Source of the DNA: Schoenoplectus triqueter
Lineage: Eukaryota; Streptophyta; Magnoliopsida; Poales; Cyperaceae
Length of the DNA stretch: 36,951 bases
Assembly: GCA_964058805.1 (NCBI GenBank)
Contig: CAXKVV010001631.1
Location: forward strand, 1 to 36,951
Direction: 5' to 3'
Part shown: positions 1-11,710 of the stretch, one piece after another
How positions within the stretch are numbered: the first letter of the stretch is position 1
Layout of the letters: every line of letters begins with the position of its first letter
Program-made: the position numbers and the translations under genes
The notes under the pieces: model-generated
What the model saw: only the letters and a program-made list of their open reading frames with translations
Databases searched by the model: none
Told to the model about the DNA's origin: nothing

Positions 1-914
1 TTTTTCAAAAACTCAAAAGAGTGATTTAAAAAATTCAAAACACTCCAAATTTTTGTATCCCATAAGGTTTTCATATGAAAAATTTAATGGACACTATAAA
101 TTATTTTTTTTGAGATTTTAAAATATAGGTTTTATTCCGTTTGTATATGGCTGAAATGCAAACCGATCAAAAACTATATTTTAAAATCTGAAAATTTTTA
201 ATTTATGATTTCCATTAAATTATTTATATGAAATCCTTGTGGGATGTAAAAATTTGGAGTGTTTTGAGTTTTATAATTCACTCTTTTGAAATTTTGAAAA
301 AACAATACAAACATTGAATATTTATTATTATTTTTAGAGCCATTTTTTTTAAATTCAAAAGAGTGATTTAAAAAACTCAAAACACTCTATATTTTTGTAT
401 CCCACAAGGTTTTCATATGAAGAATTTTATGAAAATATAAATTAAAATTTTTGAGTTTTTAAAATATAGTTTTTGATCTGTTTGCATATGGGCTGAAATA
501 CAAACGCTTTAATAATAGTCTACCTCATATATATATAGACTATTATGAAAACGTTTGCATTTCAGCTGATATGCAAACTGATCAAATACTATATTTTAAA
601 ATTTCAATTTATGATTTTCATTAAATTTTTCATATGAAAACCTTGTGGGATGTAAAAATTTGGAGTGTTTTGAGTTTTTTAAATTATTCTTTTGATTTTT
701 TTAAAAAAATAACACAAACATTGAATAATTATTACTATTTTTAGAGCTGTTTTTTCAAAAATTCAAAAGAGTGGTTTAAAAAACTCAAAACACTCCAAAT
801 ATTTGTATCCCATAAGATTTTCATATGAAAAATTTAATAGAAATCATAAATTGAAATTTTTGAGATTTTAATATATGGTTTTGGATTCGTTTGCATATGG
901 GCTGAAATGCAAAT
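1..914. repeat. Array of long inverted repeats (about 2.5 units)
   Basis: An arm of about 160 bp (starting with TTTTTTCAAAAATTCAAAAG, ending near GGGCTGAAATGCAAAC) is followed by its reverse complement, and the pair recurs. Left arms lie near 1-160, 342-505 and 749-914; right arms near 160-302 and 545-710. A shared spacer containing ACATTGAATA and TTTTTAGAGC separates units near 303-342 and 708-750, about 407 bp apart. The centre of the second unit holds its own smaller stem, TAATAGTCT (513-521) with AGACTATTA (537-545). The third unit has only a left arm, because a different foldback element begins at 915. No coding capacity is visible. It resembles a tandemly repeated foldback element or MITE; the superfamily is unknown. 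Confidence 0.75.
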
Positions 915-1315
915 GAGTGATGCTATGGTGCTTCGCGAAGTACAAAATCTTTTGTGCTTCACGTCCGTATCTCAAATTTAAAAGTTCAAACGGATAATCC
1001 AAACCGTTGAACATCATATTCATATTGAAATATCCTTGGAGATCAAAATTTATATTTTTTTGAATTTTTTTGCTATTTTTTAAATGGGTACAAAGTTTGC
1101 TAATATAACGATTTCTGCACCATCCAAAACTAGCGATTTTGTACTCATCTAAAAAATAGCAAAAAAATTTAAAAAAAAATATAAATTTGATGTCCAAGGA
1201 TATTTTAATATGAAGATGACGTTAAACGGTTTGGATCGGCCGTTTATACTTTTAAATTTGAGATACGGATGCGAAGCACAAAAAAATTTGTATTTCGCGA
1301 AGCACCATAGCATTA

Positions 1316-1318
<3 letters not shown>
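915..1318. mobile_element. Foldback MITE, copy 1
   Basis: Nearly the whole segment is one imperfect hairpin. The left end GAGTGATGCTATGGTGCTTC pairs with the right end, which reads GCACCATAGCATTACTC. The arms run to about 1098 and from about 1133, and include CAAACGG, ATCCAAACCGTT and TATCCTTGGA with their complements. No transposase is present, so it would be non-autonomous. A diverged relative lies at 10146-10590, with matching ATCCAAACCGTT and CTCCTTGGTGATTAAA segments. No clear target duplication is seen. The right end runs directly into a (CT)n(TA)n tract. Confidence 0.75.

Positions 1319-1354
<36 letters not shown>
1316..1354. repeat. (CT)n(TA)n microsatellite
   Basis: About ten CT units are followed by about ten TA units, directly at the right end of the foldback MITE. 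The same order, seen from the element outward, occurs at the left end of the related copy near 10146-10200. Confidence 0.9.
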
Positions 1355-2772
1355 ATATTTTAATTTTCACTCATGTAATTAATTTGAATAGTAAAATTTT
1401 TGTTTGATACTAATTAAAACATCCTTAATGCCATGGATCTTTTTTTCTTTATCCCGGTTATAGGTAACGAGCGCAATCGATTGTGGGAATGACTGCGGAG
1501 GTCTAGTCTGTGGGGTATCTGATGTGAATGTAGGAGGCGCGCACAAGTGTCGAATCTACCTCTCAGAGATGGAGGTCTCCTTTTTGTAGTGGTAGTGGCG
1601 CTCAGGAGCTGTCCTTATTTTCGCACTTGTGAGTAGTGACCTTAAAGACTATTTCTTTTTTAAGATATATGATGCTAATCACTAATCAATACTCATGGCC
1701 GCATTTGTTTGGGGTGTGCCTCTTGGATTAATGATGTGGACTGACTCGCCGGTTTTAGATAAAGCTCCATTGAACCCAAAAGAAACTACAGAGTTCATTG
1801 ATCCCCACCTAGGTAGCTATTCTTTGTTTATAATATCTTAAGCATGTCATGATAAAGAGCCCTCTTTTATTTAGGTACAAAAATCCTCTACATGTATATT
1901 AGAATTTTTCATTTATTCACCAAACTTCCTCCACTCACAAACCCAGCCCAATGTTAGGAAAAAAGACTACTTGTTTTGTCGCTGCATGCAATTTAATAAA
2001 AAACGTGTATGAATGTAGCCTCATATTGGAATTCTCTTCCATAAGTACATTGTTGCGTTTGATCGCCTATGGAATCATACTTACCAAACTATAAAACAGA
2101 ATTACAGAACTGATTTTTTGAATTTATATTTAATAGAACTAGTAATTAAATTGATTTTCGCTCTCTTTGTTTGGTGATAAATGGTGTCCTTCATAGGAGA
2201 GATAGGCTTTTGCCTTAAAAAATTACATGCACAAATATATATTTGGGAGGGGAAAATTAGAGGAAAAGTTTGATCACGGATTGAAAGAGATGCACTTAAA
2301 TCATAATATATATGCACAAATATATAATTTCTTGCTTTAATTCATTTCGAGAAATGTGTGTCATAAATAAAAGTTTGGGAATAATTTTAATTTAAGTTTG
2401 CATTAATCAGTGATTCCCCCATTTTATAATTTCTATAAATATTCTCAAGTTTTTTTACCTGTGATAAAGAAAAAAGTTTGAGAAAATTTGTAGAAATTAT
2501 AAAATGCTACAAAAAGTTTGTTGATAATTTTGGTCTAGTGACAATGACAATTCTTTATGTGGGAGATCGCTTATTGAAACTCAGATGAGATCCTTTATAA
2601 ATAATTAAAAGATGAACAACTTAAACTCTTATCTTTACTTAAAATAAATATTATCAATAATATTACTATTAACGCTGGTTAAGTGCATCGTCAGCCCAAG
2701 TTAAAAAAAATGCCCCCTCCATTTGGCACTGGAGTAAAAGTAAATTAGAAATGATTGAAATGTTTTAAGACA
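1355..2772. other. Unassigned intergenic stretch with a GC-richer patch
   Basis: No recognisable gene. The patch at about 1455-1640 is clearly richer in G and C than its surroundings and contains the inexact inverted pair GCACAAGTGTCGAA / TTCGCACTTGTGA. It could be a fragment of an unrecognised transposon or a decayed exon. The rest is AT-rich, with short ORFs that resemble no family I know. Confidence 0.5.
1695..1841 (+). CDS. Small unrecognised ORF or exon candidate (48 aa)
   Basis: This ORF is below the usual length cut-off. It has a plant-like start context (CTCATGGCCGC) and encodes a 48-residue peptide beginning MAAFVWGVPLGLMMW. The composition is protein-like, with a hydrophobic N-terminus and an acidic, proline-containing C-terminal half. 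A possible splice donor, CTAG|GTAGCT, lies near its 3' part, so it might be a first exon. I do not recognise the family and see no convincing downstream exon. Chance remains the likeliest explanation; it is listed because its composition differs from neighbouring random ORFs. Confidence 0.15.
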   Translation: MAAFVWGVPLGLMMWTDSPVLDKAPLNPKETTEFIDPHLGSYSLFIIS

Positions 2773-2780
2773 CTTTAATA

Positions 2781-3219
2781 CAGTGGCGGATCTAGGATTT
2801 TGATTAGGGGAGGCAATTATCGGATTGTAATGGCTTATCGGGTTCAAATCCATTAACTAATCGGGTACTAAATAAAAAAAATTAATAATTTAATATATAT
2901 ACTTTACTAATAATTTTTTTATTAAATAATAACATTTTATATATTAAAATAACAATAAAATAAAGCTCAAAGTAATAGATAATCAAGTTGATGAAGAAAG
3001 TTTTCGACTAAGGAACTTTATATTTTGATATCTTTGCATAATTATTTCATTATGCACGGTATTAAATATTTTTTTCTCAATAAAAATAACCAGACAATTC
3101 AGGGGGGGGGGGCAAAAAATATTTCCAGGAGGGGACACGTGCCGAAAATATTACCGAAAAACACTATATTTCAAAATCCAGGGGGGGCACGTGCCCCCCC
3201 TTAACTGGGTCCGCCCCTG
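2781..3219. mobile_element. Non-autonomous hAT element (MITE)
   Basis: The ends are inverted: CAGTGGCGGATCTAG at the left and CTGGGTCCGCCCCTG at the right (reverse complement CAGGGGCGGACCCAG). They are flanked by a perfect 8-bp direct repeat, CTTTAATA, at 2773-2780 and 3220-3227. An 8-bp duplication with CAG-starting termini is the hAT signature. The 439-bp element has no ORF. It holds a run of G near 3103-3112 and, close to the right end, a perfect palindrome of seven G, CACGTG and seven C (3181-3200). Confidence 0.88.
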
Positions 3220-3227
3220 CTTTAATA

Positions 3228-6200
3228 CATCAAATAAAAGTAATTTAAAATAAAGTTAAAGCGCCAATTTAGATCATGAAATTTAAATCACTAAAATTCT
3301 CCTTCTGAATCATTTATACTCAAACCACTTAAATTATTATTTCACTACTATCAAACATCATTACTTTAAGATAATTTAATATTTACACTTTTAATTTTAC
3401 TTTGCTTAGCAAAGTGCAGATGTACGCAGATGTAACATCTTAAATTTTGTTTGATTTAGGTGCCGACGAGGCTCCCCATGACCACACATCGTTCAGACAT
3501 TAATTCAATCTTGGAGAAGTCTGACACGGATCAAATTAACTATAATTGTCTTGATAATGCATCACTTTAAATCTTGTTTACTTTTCTTAATTAAGTAATT
3601 AGTGAGAACATCATTACAGTACACCTACTTAAGTAACTATCATATTCTTATTTTATCGCAGCTGGAGATCTTTTCTGACACATTCCCCAGCAGGAACTTT
3701 GTTATTTAGTCCTTAATCAAGATAAACCGACTAAATTGCTCTCCTTTATCCGAAATATTTGTTTATTTTTCTTTTATGAAAGAAGCTGAATACACACGTA
3801 CGAATCAATCATCAACATTTTCATTTCTTAAAAAAAGAATAACCATATATTCGAATAAAGTGTATCTAGCATACCGAATAAAAAACTTGTTCAATTACCT
3901 CAGTCGAGAACGTTTTTTTTAAGTATAGATGAGAGTCTAAATTATTTAATTTTTAAATACTTCTAAAAGAATTTTATCTGAGTTTTAAATTTATGATCGT
4001 CCATACGAAAAATTATCCTTATCACTACAACAAAGGCGTGAGAATGTTCTAATTTGAATTTTTTTTATAATGCTTATATAGAAATCAAGAATTCATTTAA
4101 TTTTTTTAAATAAATCGATAATTGTTTATTGATTTTCAAATATAACCATTTATGAATATGATGTGCATAATGCATATGTTTCATTCTAATTGTCAGATTT
4201 CTAACGAATTATTTTTCACATTTTTCAGTACTTCTTATCAACGGATTTCTATCCTTCTATTAAATTCGTTTGCCCTCTTTGATCACAGATAAGAAACTCT
4301 TATACTACAGCTTTTTCTCAGGGCAGGATAGCAAAAACGAGAAACTAAAACATTCTTGGACTGGCAGTACCTTAGAATTTTCTTTGAATTAATAGAGTAC
4401 GTACATGCATTAATGCATATTATCATGGTTGGTCCAGAGTCGGGCAACAAGAATAAAATGTACGATTTTAGAATAGCACAAAACCAACATTGGGTATAAC
4501 CGTATAAGTAGCAATTCTCTCTTCTTTTCCTTTTTTTTCACATTAAAATGGCAATAGGACAATTTTCTATGGAAAAAAATTAAAAAGGGCATAATGCACC
4601 TCGAAGTGACCAACGAATAGCAACTTAGCATTAATATAATTTAAGCAACAAACGGAAAAGATCCGCATAAAGTACTCAAAGCTTGGTACCAATATATCGG
4701 ATCTGAATTCGCTGTCATACTTTTCATGATGAAGAAAATATGACATAGTACTATAACCATTAGATTACTTTAAATGGTTCAGATTAGATTAAGATGAATT
4801 TATTATTGAATGGGGTTCACTATAAATATATAAATACATGGGAAATTGCACCGCCGTCATAATTTAAACTATAATAGCTGATCCGTTTCTCCAATATACC
4901 AACAATGGAAATGGCATAATTCAATATAACGGTATACAAATGAGCAACTATAGAAAGCATTCATCGGATTTTGCTCTAAAAAATATAACATATATAAGTA
5001 TTATAGAAAGCATTCATGCCTATACAAACGCTACTATAATTATTTATATTAGAGCTGTTCATTGGGTTCTGCTCTGAAAAATATAGTATATATAAATATT
5101 GAATATCTGAAATGAATATTTTGCTAGAAAATTTTTAAATATAAATATTTTTTCATAATGCCAAAAATATATTTAATGATAAATATTATAATTAGTTACA
5201 TAATAATTCATTAAAAAATTCAAAGAGTTGTTCTACTTTATTACTTAAATTGTAGCTTAGGGACATGCTGCGGATCTTAGAATCGTCAATGAAAATAGCG
5301 TAGGAACTAAGCAATTAATGTTTATTAATGTGATACTATAGTATAAAACATGAATAAATCTGGCGTATGCTTAAACCCACTAAAGTTCTCGGTGAACTTA
5401 ATTATTAAAAATACTTGTTCATCTCCAATTGTCCAAATCTCTCTTCAGAGTTTTATTTATTATTTTTTTATATTTTCTGAAAATGACCTATTTTTATATC
5501 CAAATAATATTTTTATTCTTTTAGAGTCACTTCAAAATTCGGGCGGGGCGGGTTAAAATGGGGCAGACACTATTTGTTTCGTTTCGCTATTTATTCAAAA
5601 ATTAATTGTAAATATATCATATGTATATGTATATTAATTATCCATAAAAACAGTGTGGATAAGGATACAAATTTGATTTTAAACTGTAAAATAATTCATA
5701 TATCCAAACAATCCATATCTGAAATAGAAGCATGCATATTTACATGCTTTTTGTTTGTAAAATAGTTTTAAGTTCTCAAAGGTTCTAACTGTATATAGTG
5801 TTATTTATAATGAATATTAACAAATGTATATATTAGAAACTTACTGTTATTTACAATATTTTTATTAATCTAAATACTAATGTTTATTATATGTGTATAT
5901 TTAATAATAATATTGATTAATCTTTAGTTCTTATTCGTTACTTAATCCATATCCAAATCCGTATTCATTAAATATTGATATTTGTATTCTTTTAAGGCAT
6001 ATATTTCTTGATATTCATAACAAAAAAATGTGTAAAATATTATTTTAGCATCATCTGTTCCGAACTACTATGAAAAAACTTAAAAAATAGAAAGTTTTAG
6101 TGTTGGACGAAATTTTGATACAAATTATTTATTGAACAACATAAAATTTAGTACTAATTTGAGATGCACTTTAATTATTTATTTAGGACATTTAGGACAA

Positions 6201-6822
6201 ATTCAGAAATTGGGATTGCTAGGTTGGACAAATTTTAAGGATGTCTCATATTTGTAAGATAATTTTTTTCATGGATCAGAATAATTTTAAATCATTCAAT
6301 TTTGAGTGTCAGATAATTAAAATATATTTATTTCTTGTGTGATTTAGAGAAAGAAGCTATTAGTGAAAAGTCATTATTATTGATTAATAAATTAATGATG
6401 CTTCTCCTCCTTTTTTATCGATGCAGAATTTATCGAACAACGTATATTACTTTTACAATTTTCATTTCTGAACAATATTATAAAAAAACATATTTAAAAT
6501 TTATTTTTGGATGAGAGGCAGGACCTCATGGGTTCGTTCGGCTCCGCTCTTGAAATTTACCAATCCACAGAAACACCGCCAAATTCTAGAAGTCGATACA
6601 CATTGCATTGAACAAAATATCTCTTACAATTTTCATTTAAAAGCAAAATATCCAAAGTATTTATACTTTGCAACAAGAAGTTGCTAAATTTTTAAAATAT
6701 AAGGTTGCAGTCTTAAAAAGATATCCATGTTTACACTGTACCTACAAATTCTTTTCCCACGATAAAAAGATTGGAGTCCATGTTTGCACCAGTTTTATTT
6801 GTGCCCATATACAAATCTTAAA
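3228..6822. other. Unassigned AT-rich intergenic region
   Basis: I see no gene here. ORFs of 60-75 codons at 4410-4631, 5350-5556, 5574-5765 and 6668-6880 match no family I know and have AT-driven composition. Two segments near 4947-5010 and 5050-5100 are imperfect direct repeats (ATTCATCGGATTTTGCTCT versus GTTCATTGGGTTCTGCTCT, each followed by AAAAATATA). The motif GGGCGGGGCGGGTTAAAA at 5540-5557 recalls the GGGTCGG-rich repeats elsewhere in the window and may be an eroded relative. Confidence 0.5.
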
Positions 6823-6989
6823 GGGTCCGTTTGGCAAATCAAGGAATAGCTTTGGAAGAGTGGTAATTTTAGAAGAGTGATAGAATAATATTTTTTTTGG
6901 AAGAGTGGTAGAAGAGTGATATTCTTGACTATTCGGAAGAGTGAAAATATCGTTTGACCGTTGTTACTCAGAATAGTTAAAATATGAAT

Positions 6990-8120
6990 AATTATGATAC
7001 TAATAATGATGATGATGATAATAATAATAATAGTAAAATAATAATCATAATAATAACATAATAATAATAATAAAGTAATAAAAAATAATCATAATAAATA
7101 ATAATATTATAATAGTAATATAATAAAAATATAAACATAATCATAATATAGTAATATAATAAGAAAAATTTATAATTACAATCATAATTATAATAATATA
7201 ATAATAATAAGTAATCATAATTTTAATAATATAATCAAAATATAATAATCATAATCATAATCATGATAATAATAATTATAGTCATAATAATATAACCATA
7301 ATCATAATCATAATAATATAATAATAAAAATATAATCATAATCATAAAAATAATTATAAATAATTATAAATAATTATAAATAATTATAAATAATTATAAT
7401 TATAAGAATATAATAATAAATTAAATATAACTATAATCAACATATAATAATATAATACAACATAATAAAATAATAAAATAAAATTATAATAAATAATAAT
7501 ACTATAATAGTAATATAATAAAAATATAAACATAATCATAATATAGTAATATAATAATAATAATAATAATAATAAATTATAATTACAATTATAATTATAA
7601 TAATATAATAATAATAAGTAATCATAATTTTAATAATATAATCATAATATAATAATCATAATCATAATCATGATAATAATAATTATAGTCATAATCATAA
7701 TAATATAACCATAATCATAATAATATAATAATAAAAATATAATCATAATCATAAAAATAATTATAAATAATTATAATTATAATAATATAATAATAAATTA
7801 ATCATTACTATAATCAACATATAATAATATAATACAACATAATAAAATAATAATAAGTAATAATAATAATCATAATCATAATCATAATCATCATAATATA
7901 ATAATATAATAATAAATAATCTTGATCATAATAATATAATAATACTAATACTAATGGTAACGATAATATAATAACAATAACGATAATAATAATTTAATAA
8001 TAATAATATAATGATAATAATAATAAATAATAATCATAATAATATAATAATATAATAATATAATAATACTAAATCTTAATTATAATCATAATATAATAAT
8101 ATAATATAATATAATCAAAC
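6990..8120. repeat. Long ATA/ATC-type microsatellite with an internal duplication
   Basis: The run consists almost entirely of AATAAT, ATAATC and ATAATT units. It contains a near-exact duplication: about 7090-7475 is repeated at about 7485-7850. Matching landmarks are ATATAAACATAATCATAATA and CTATAATCAACATATAATAA, offset by 395 bp at the start and 377 bp at the end. Confidence 0.9.
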
Positions 8121-8142
8121 AATAATCGCTATTCCGATTAGA

Positions 8143-8185
8143 GCTAATCCGGTATTCCACCTATAAGTTGGTATACCGGATTAGC
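8143..8185. repeat. 13-bp perfect inverted repeat (hairpin)
   Basis: GCTAATCCGGTAT (8143-8155) and ATACCGGATTAGC (8173-8185) are perfect complements with a 17-nt spacer, just inside the right end of the expanded MITE. Confidence 0.85.
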
Positions 8186-8296
8186 ACTATTAGTTCCACA
8201 CTCTTCTACTTAGTCTAAAATTCATTTGGCAAATTAATTCATCGAAATAGCTATTCTATTCTAACTTTTTGCTATTCCATTGAGTGCCAAACACTC

Positions 8297-9759
8297 TCAC
8301 TATTCTATTTATATTAAGAAATTTTTGGCGCAATACAAGTTGGATACAAAACGTACTGGATACACGTGCACATGATCCTGGACTTAGGTTTAGGTAGGCA
8401 TGTTTCAATATGCATACACGTTTAGCCACTGCATTTGTATATACAAATACATATATGATTCAGTATATATTCTAAAATATTATTAAAATATTTAAATTGA
8501 TCATTTTTTAATTTTAATATAAAATAATAAATAATATATCATATTAAAATAATTTTATGTACATAAAACATATATATCATATTCTTAATGTGATAATTTT
8601 TTTAAAAAATATATCGTACACTATTAAAATTCAATAAATTATACCAGAATAAAGGAGTAGATTTCATATGTTTAATCAGGTATATTTATAATGAAAAAAT
8701 ATTAAGAAAAGTTCTAAAATATTCAGTTATACAATATTCAATTTGTTAAACATAATTTTTAATTCGATTTTTAAAATATTTGTTAGTATGACATGCTTAG
8801 AATCCTAAAAGCTTAATCATTTAATTGCATATATACATTTACATCTGAATTCAACGCAAATAAATACTTTTGAATTGACAATACAGAAAAGAGGGACGTG
8901 ATATTTTCATTAAATTTGCTTTTTGACATCAGGTAAAAGATATTGAAATTACACTTTTAACTTTGATGATATTTTTCGTTTCCTTTTGTCCTTCCTGAGG
9001 CCATTGAAAGCATGCATGCCTCTATTTCCTCAAAAAAATAAGTCTCTAGAATGTGAACATAGCAAGCAGCGTCAACTCGTGAAGTCAACAATAGAAATGT
9101 CATTTTAATACGCTTCCACAAATTTAGAACGACAAACTTTTTTTTTGAAGTACCGACTTTTTTTTCGTAAGTACGTCGTAGCCCTTCCTTTGTCGAACTA
9201 GACTACGAACTTTGTTGCCATGATATCTAAAAAGGTTCATCTAATTAGATGCATGAGGCCATGAGGGTTAGGTATCAACTGATCCAAATGACCATGCGTG
9301 CTTATCGTGAGCTCCAATACACACAGTAATTTGATTGAAACAAAGGTGTTTAGTTTCCAAAGATAGTGTGCACGTGTCGAGAAAAATCACTTTTTTCCGT
9401 TTGTGGTAATGGATTTTATGAAAGGCAGAAAGATAAGGTTAAAGCTTTCGACTTCTAGAGTTCCTTTCGGTCGTTTTAGGTGTAAAATATATTTGCAGCA
9501 TGTATGCTAATTAGTTGCTTACTCATACATATAAACAATTAACAAAGTTAAACATTTGTCTTTTTTTTTTAAAAAAAAACGATGTGGATTGATCACTCAT
9601 AAAAAGAATTATGTAGAAATTCCTCTCTGAATTTAATACATGTTTTTCTATCTCTGGTTTGACACACGTCAGATTTTTTTCTCAAAGATCAGAGTTGGAG
9701 TTCGTGAGTTCAAAATCTAATTGAAAAATCACTTATGGACCATGAATATTTAAAGTTTA
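8297..9759. other. Unassigned AT-rich intergenic region
   Basis: No ORF of note, no recognisable transposon ends, and no structural RNA that I can see. Confidence 0.5.
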
Positions 9760-10142
9760 CACTACTAAAAAAAATACTATTAGAACTATTTATATAAGAA
9801 ATTTAGCATCAATTATACAACTTATTCTGAAAATACACGGTGCTAAATATTATATAACAAACGCTAAAAGAGGTGCTAGAATGGACCTTTAGAGCCAGTT
9901 CTGGACTAATAATAGATTTTAAAGGAATTCTTTTAGAATCGGTTATTATCCAAAAACTAGCTCTAAAGATTAGAGGTTTAGAATTATTTTTTTTTTCAAA
10001 GAACCGACTCTAATTTAATTCTCCAATTAGAACCTCTTTTTTCAAAATACCGACTCTAAAATCAATTCTAGAATCAGTTTATATAAAACCAATTTTAATT
10101 CATTTTCTTCAATTAGAAACGGTTTTAGTGAAAAACTGGCTC

Positions 10143-10145
<3 letters not shown>

Positions 10146-10197
<52 letters not shown>

Positions 10198-10590
10198 GGA
10201 GAGGTGTGCTAATATGCTTTATAAAGCACAAAATACTTCATACTTAACGCTTATATCCCATGTTTTAAAATTCAAATGGATGATCCAAACCGTTAAATAT
10301 GATTTTCATATCAAAATCTCCTTGGTGATTAAATTTTATATTTTTTGGAATTTTTTTTCTATTTACTTAAAGGGATAGAAAATCGTTGATATTGAATGGT
10401 TCAGATGACGTCAGATCAATGAATTTTGTAGCCCTTCAAAAAATAGTAAAAAATTTCAAAAAATATAAAATTTGATCACCAAGGAGATTTTGATACGAAG
10501 ATCATATTTAATGGTTTGGATAGTCCATTTGATTTTTAAAACATGAGATATAAACGTGAAGTACGAAGTATTTTGTATATATATATATTC
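10146..10590. mobile_element. Foldback MITE, copy 2, nested in the CACTA element
   Basis: The arms at about 10204-10370 and 10435-10580 are reverse complements, for example ATGGATGATCCAAACCGTTA against TAATGGTTTGGATAGTCCAT, and CTCCTTGGTGATTAAA against TTTGATCACCAAGGAG. It is related to the element at 915-1318. The left side is preceded by (TA)n then (GA)n at 10146-10200, and the right side ends in (TA)n at 10576-10589. It sits in the left subterminal region of the CACTA element and is therefore younger than it. Confidence 0.75.
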
Positions 10591-10857
10591 GACATTCCTA
10601 TAATTTTCAGCGACCAGTCCATTATTCTAGCCCATATATTTGTAATAACAACAATAACACATAAATAACAAAATATTTTCACATAACAAATAATAACACA
10701 AATAATTAATAATAAATTATAGCTAAACATATATTAAAAAATATTTATAAATAACAGTGTGACATCATAATAATTGACTATCTTTTAAATTTTCGAATAG
10801 ACATTAAAATCTTAGTATAATCGATAAATATCATAATACTTTGACTGCTGGTCATTT

Positions 10858-11557
10858 TTAAACTTCTATATGATCATCTCTCGGTTTATACCGTGAAGCA
10901 TTACACTTTGGACACTTATCAAAATCAATATATTCATTCTGATATAAAATACATTCATTCGGACATACATAAATTTTCTCTACTTCCATACTCAAATGAC
11001 GTAATAATTTTCCGATCTATATGTGGTATTTGATATTGAATTATTTTCTGAAAATATTTCTCTTAAAACATAGATTAAAGAGGTAAAATTTTTATCATTC
11101 CATCTAGTTTTGGATTTCATATTATACAATTTAAAAATAGCAAATATTTTCATAAATTTTATTCAACCAGAAAATAATAGTACATTAGAATCATTGCCCA
11201 AATTTTTAAAAATTCTAGGAATATCAACAAAGCCTACTGCAAATTTAAATCCTCTGCACAATCACTTCCTTATTCATCTCGTATAATATTTTTAATATTA
11301 TTGATAGTTTTAATATTTTCTCTATGTCGTACACATCAGGTGTATCGCTCCATAATTCAATGATGAATTAAATGATCTCTCACTTCTTTGATATTTCAAA
11401 ATATCTGTATATTTTGACAATCTTGACACGGATAAATAAGTGTCTATGCACCCCTATTTCTCATATCTTCTAAGCCACAATCCAGAAACCCATTAGTCTC
11501 TCTCAAGTATTTAATCATATTCTATCTGATTTTATACATCCAAATATCACGATCCAT
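10858..11557 (-). pseudogene. Fossil TNP2-like CACTA transposase, N-terminal part
   Basis: Reading the minus strand from 11557, the start MDRDIWMYKIR is followed after in-frame stops by IYPCQDCQN and VRDHLIHH. This matches the order of the transposase-associated domain: DR-x-WMY, then CPC-x2-C-x-N, then a V-x2-HL segment. Further on (about 11130-10860), across a 1-nt frameshift, comes the conserved block CPNECILYQNEY followed by DKCPKCNASRYK and a stop at 10858-10860. The paired cysteines (CPKC at 10903-10914) and SRYK are typical of the TNP2 N-terminal region. At least four stops and a frameshift are present, and the catalytic core is absent. In an intact element the product would be a nuclear protein that binds and cuts CACTA ends. 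It was recognised by motif order, not by a search. Confidence 0.75.
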
Positions 11558-11581
11558 CTATAGAAAAAAGATCACTCTTAG

Positions 11582-11710
11582 ATTTAGGGTCTGCAAAATT
11601 TGGGTTTAGAATTTACAGTTTAGGGTTTAGGAATTAGGGTTTAGAGTTTAGGATTTAGGGTTTAGGGTCTAGGGTTATTAGAGTTCAGTGTTTAAGATTT
11701 AGGGTTTAGG
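11582..11710. repeat. Degenerate telomere-like (TTTAGGG)n tract
   Basis: Many exact or near-exact TTTAGGG heptamers (for example GATTTAGGGTTTAGGGTCTAG) lie just upstream of the fossil transposase start, inside the CACTA element. It is interstitial and degenerate, not a chromosome end. Confidence 0.8.

Larger units (their letters stand above)
6823..8296. mobile_element. MITE expanded by an internal microsatellite
   Basis: The left end GGGTCCGTTTGGCAAATCAA, continuing GGAATAGC, is inverted relative to the right end (reverse complement GAGTGTTTGGCACTCAATGG, continuing AATAGC). GAAGAGTG motifs are also inverted at both sides. These ends enclose more than 1 kb of ATA/ATC repeats and a 13-bp perfect inverted repeat near the right side. 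No transposase is present. The target duplication is unclear, so I do not assign a superfamily. The unexpanded element would be only about 350 bp. Confidence 0.65.

Noticed and set aside
198..380. 60-codon minus-strand ORF near the start
   Set aside because: It lies within the inverted-repeat array, is AT-driven and reads through repeat arms.
1149..1407. Overlapping ORFs on both strands near 1150-1400
   Set aside because: They read the two arms of the foldback MITE and the CT/TA tract; the proteins mirror each other.
7000..8120. CRISPR-like array
   Set aside because: There is no constant repeat with unique spacers; it is a microsatellite with an internal duplication.
11582..11710. Chromosome-end telomere
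   Set aside because: The repeats are degenerate, short and enclosed within a CACTA element, with ordinary sequence on both sides.
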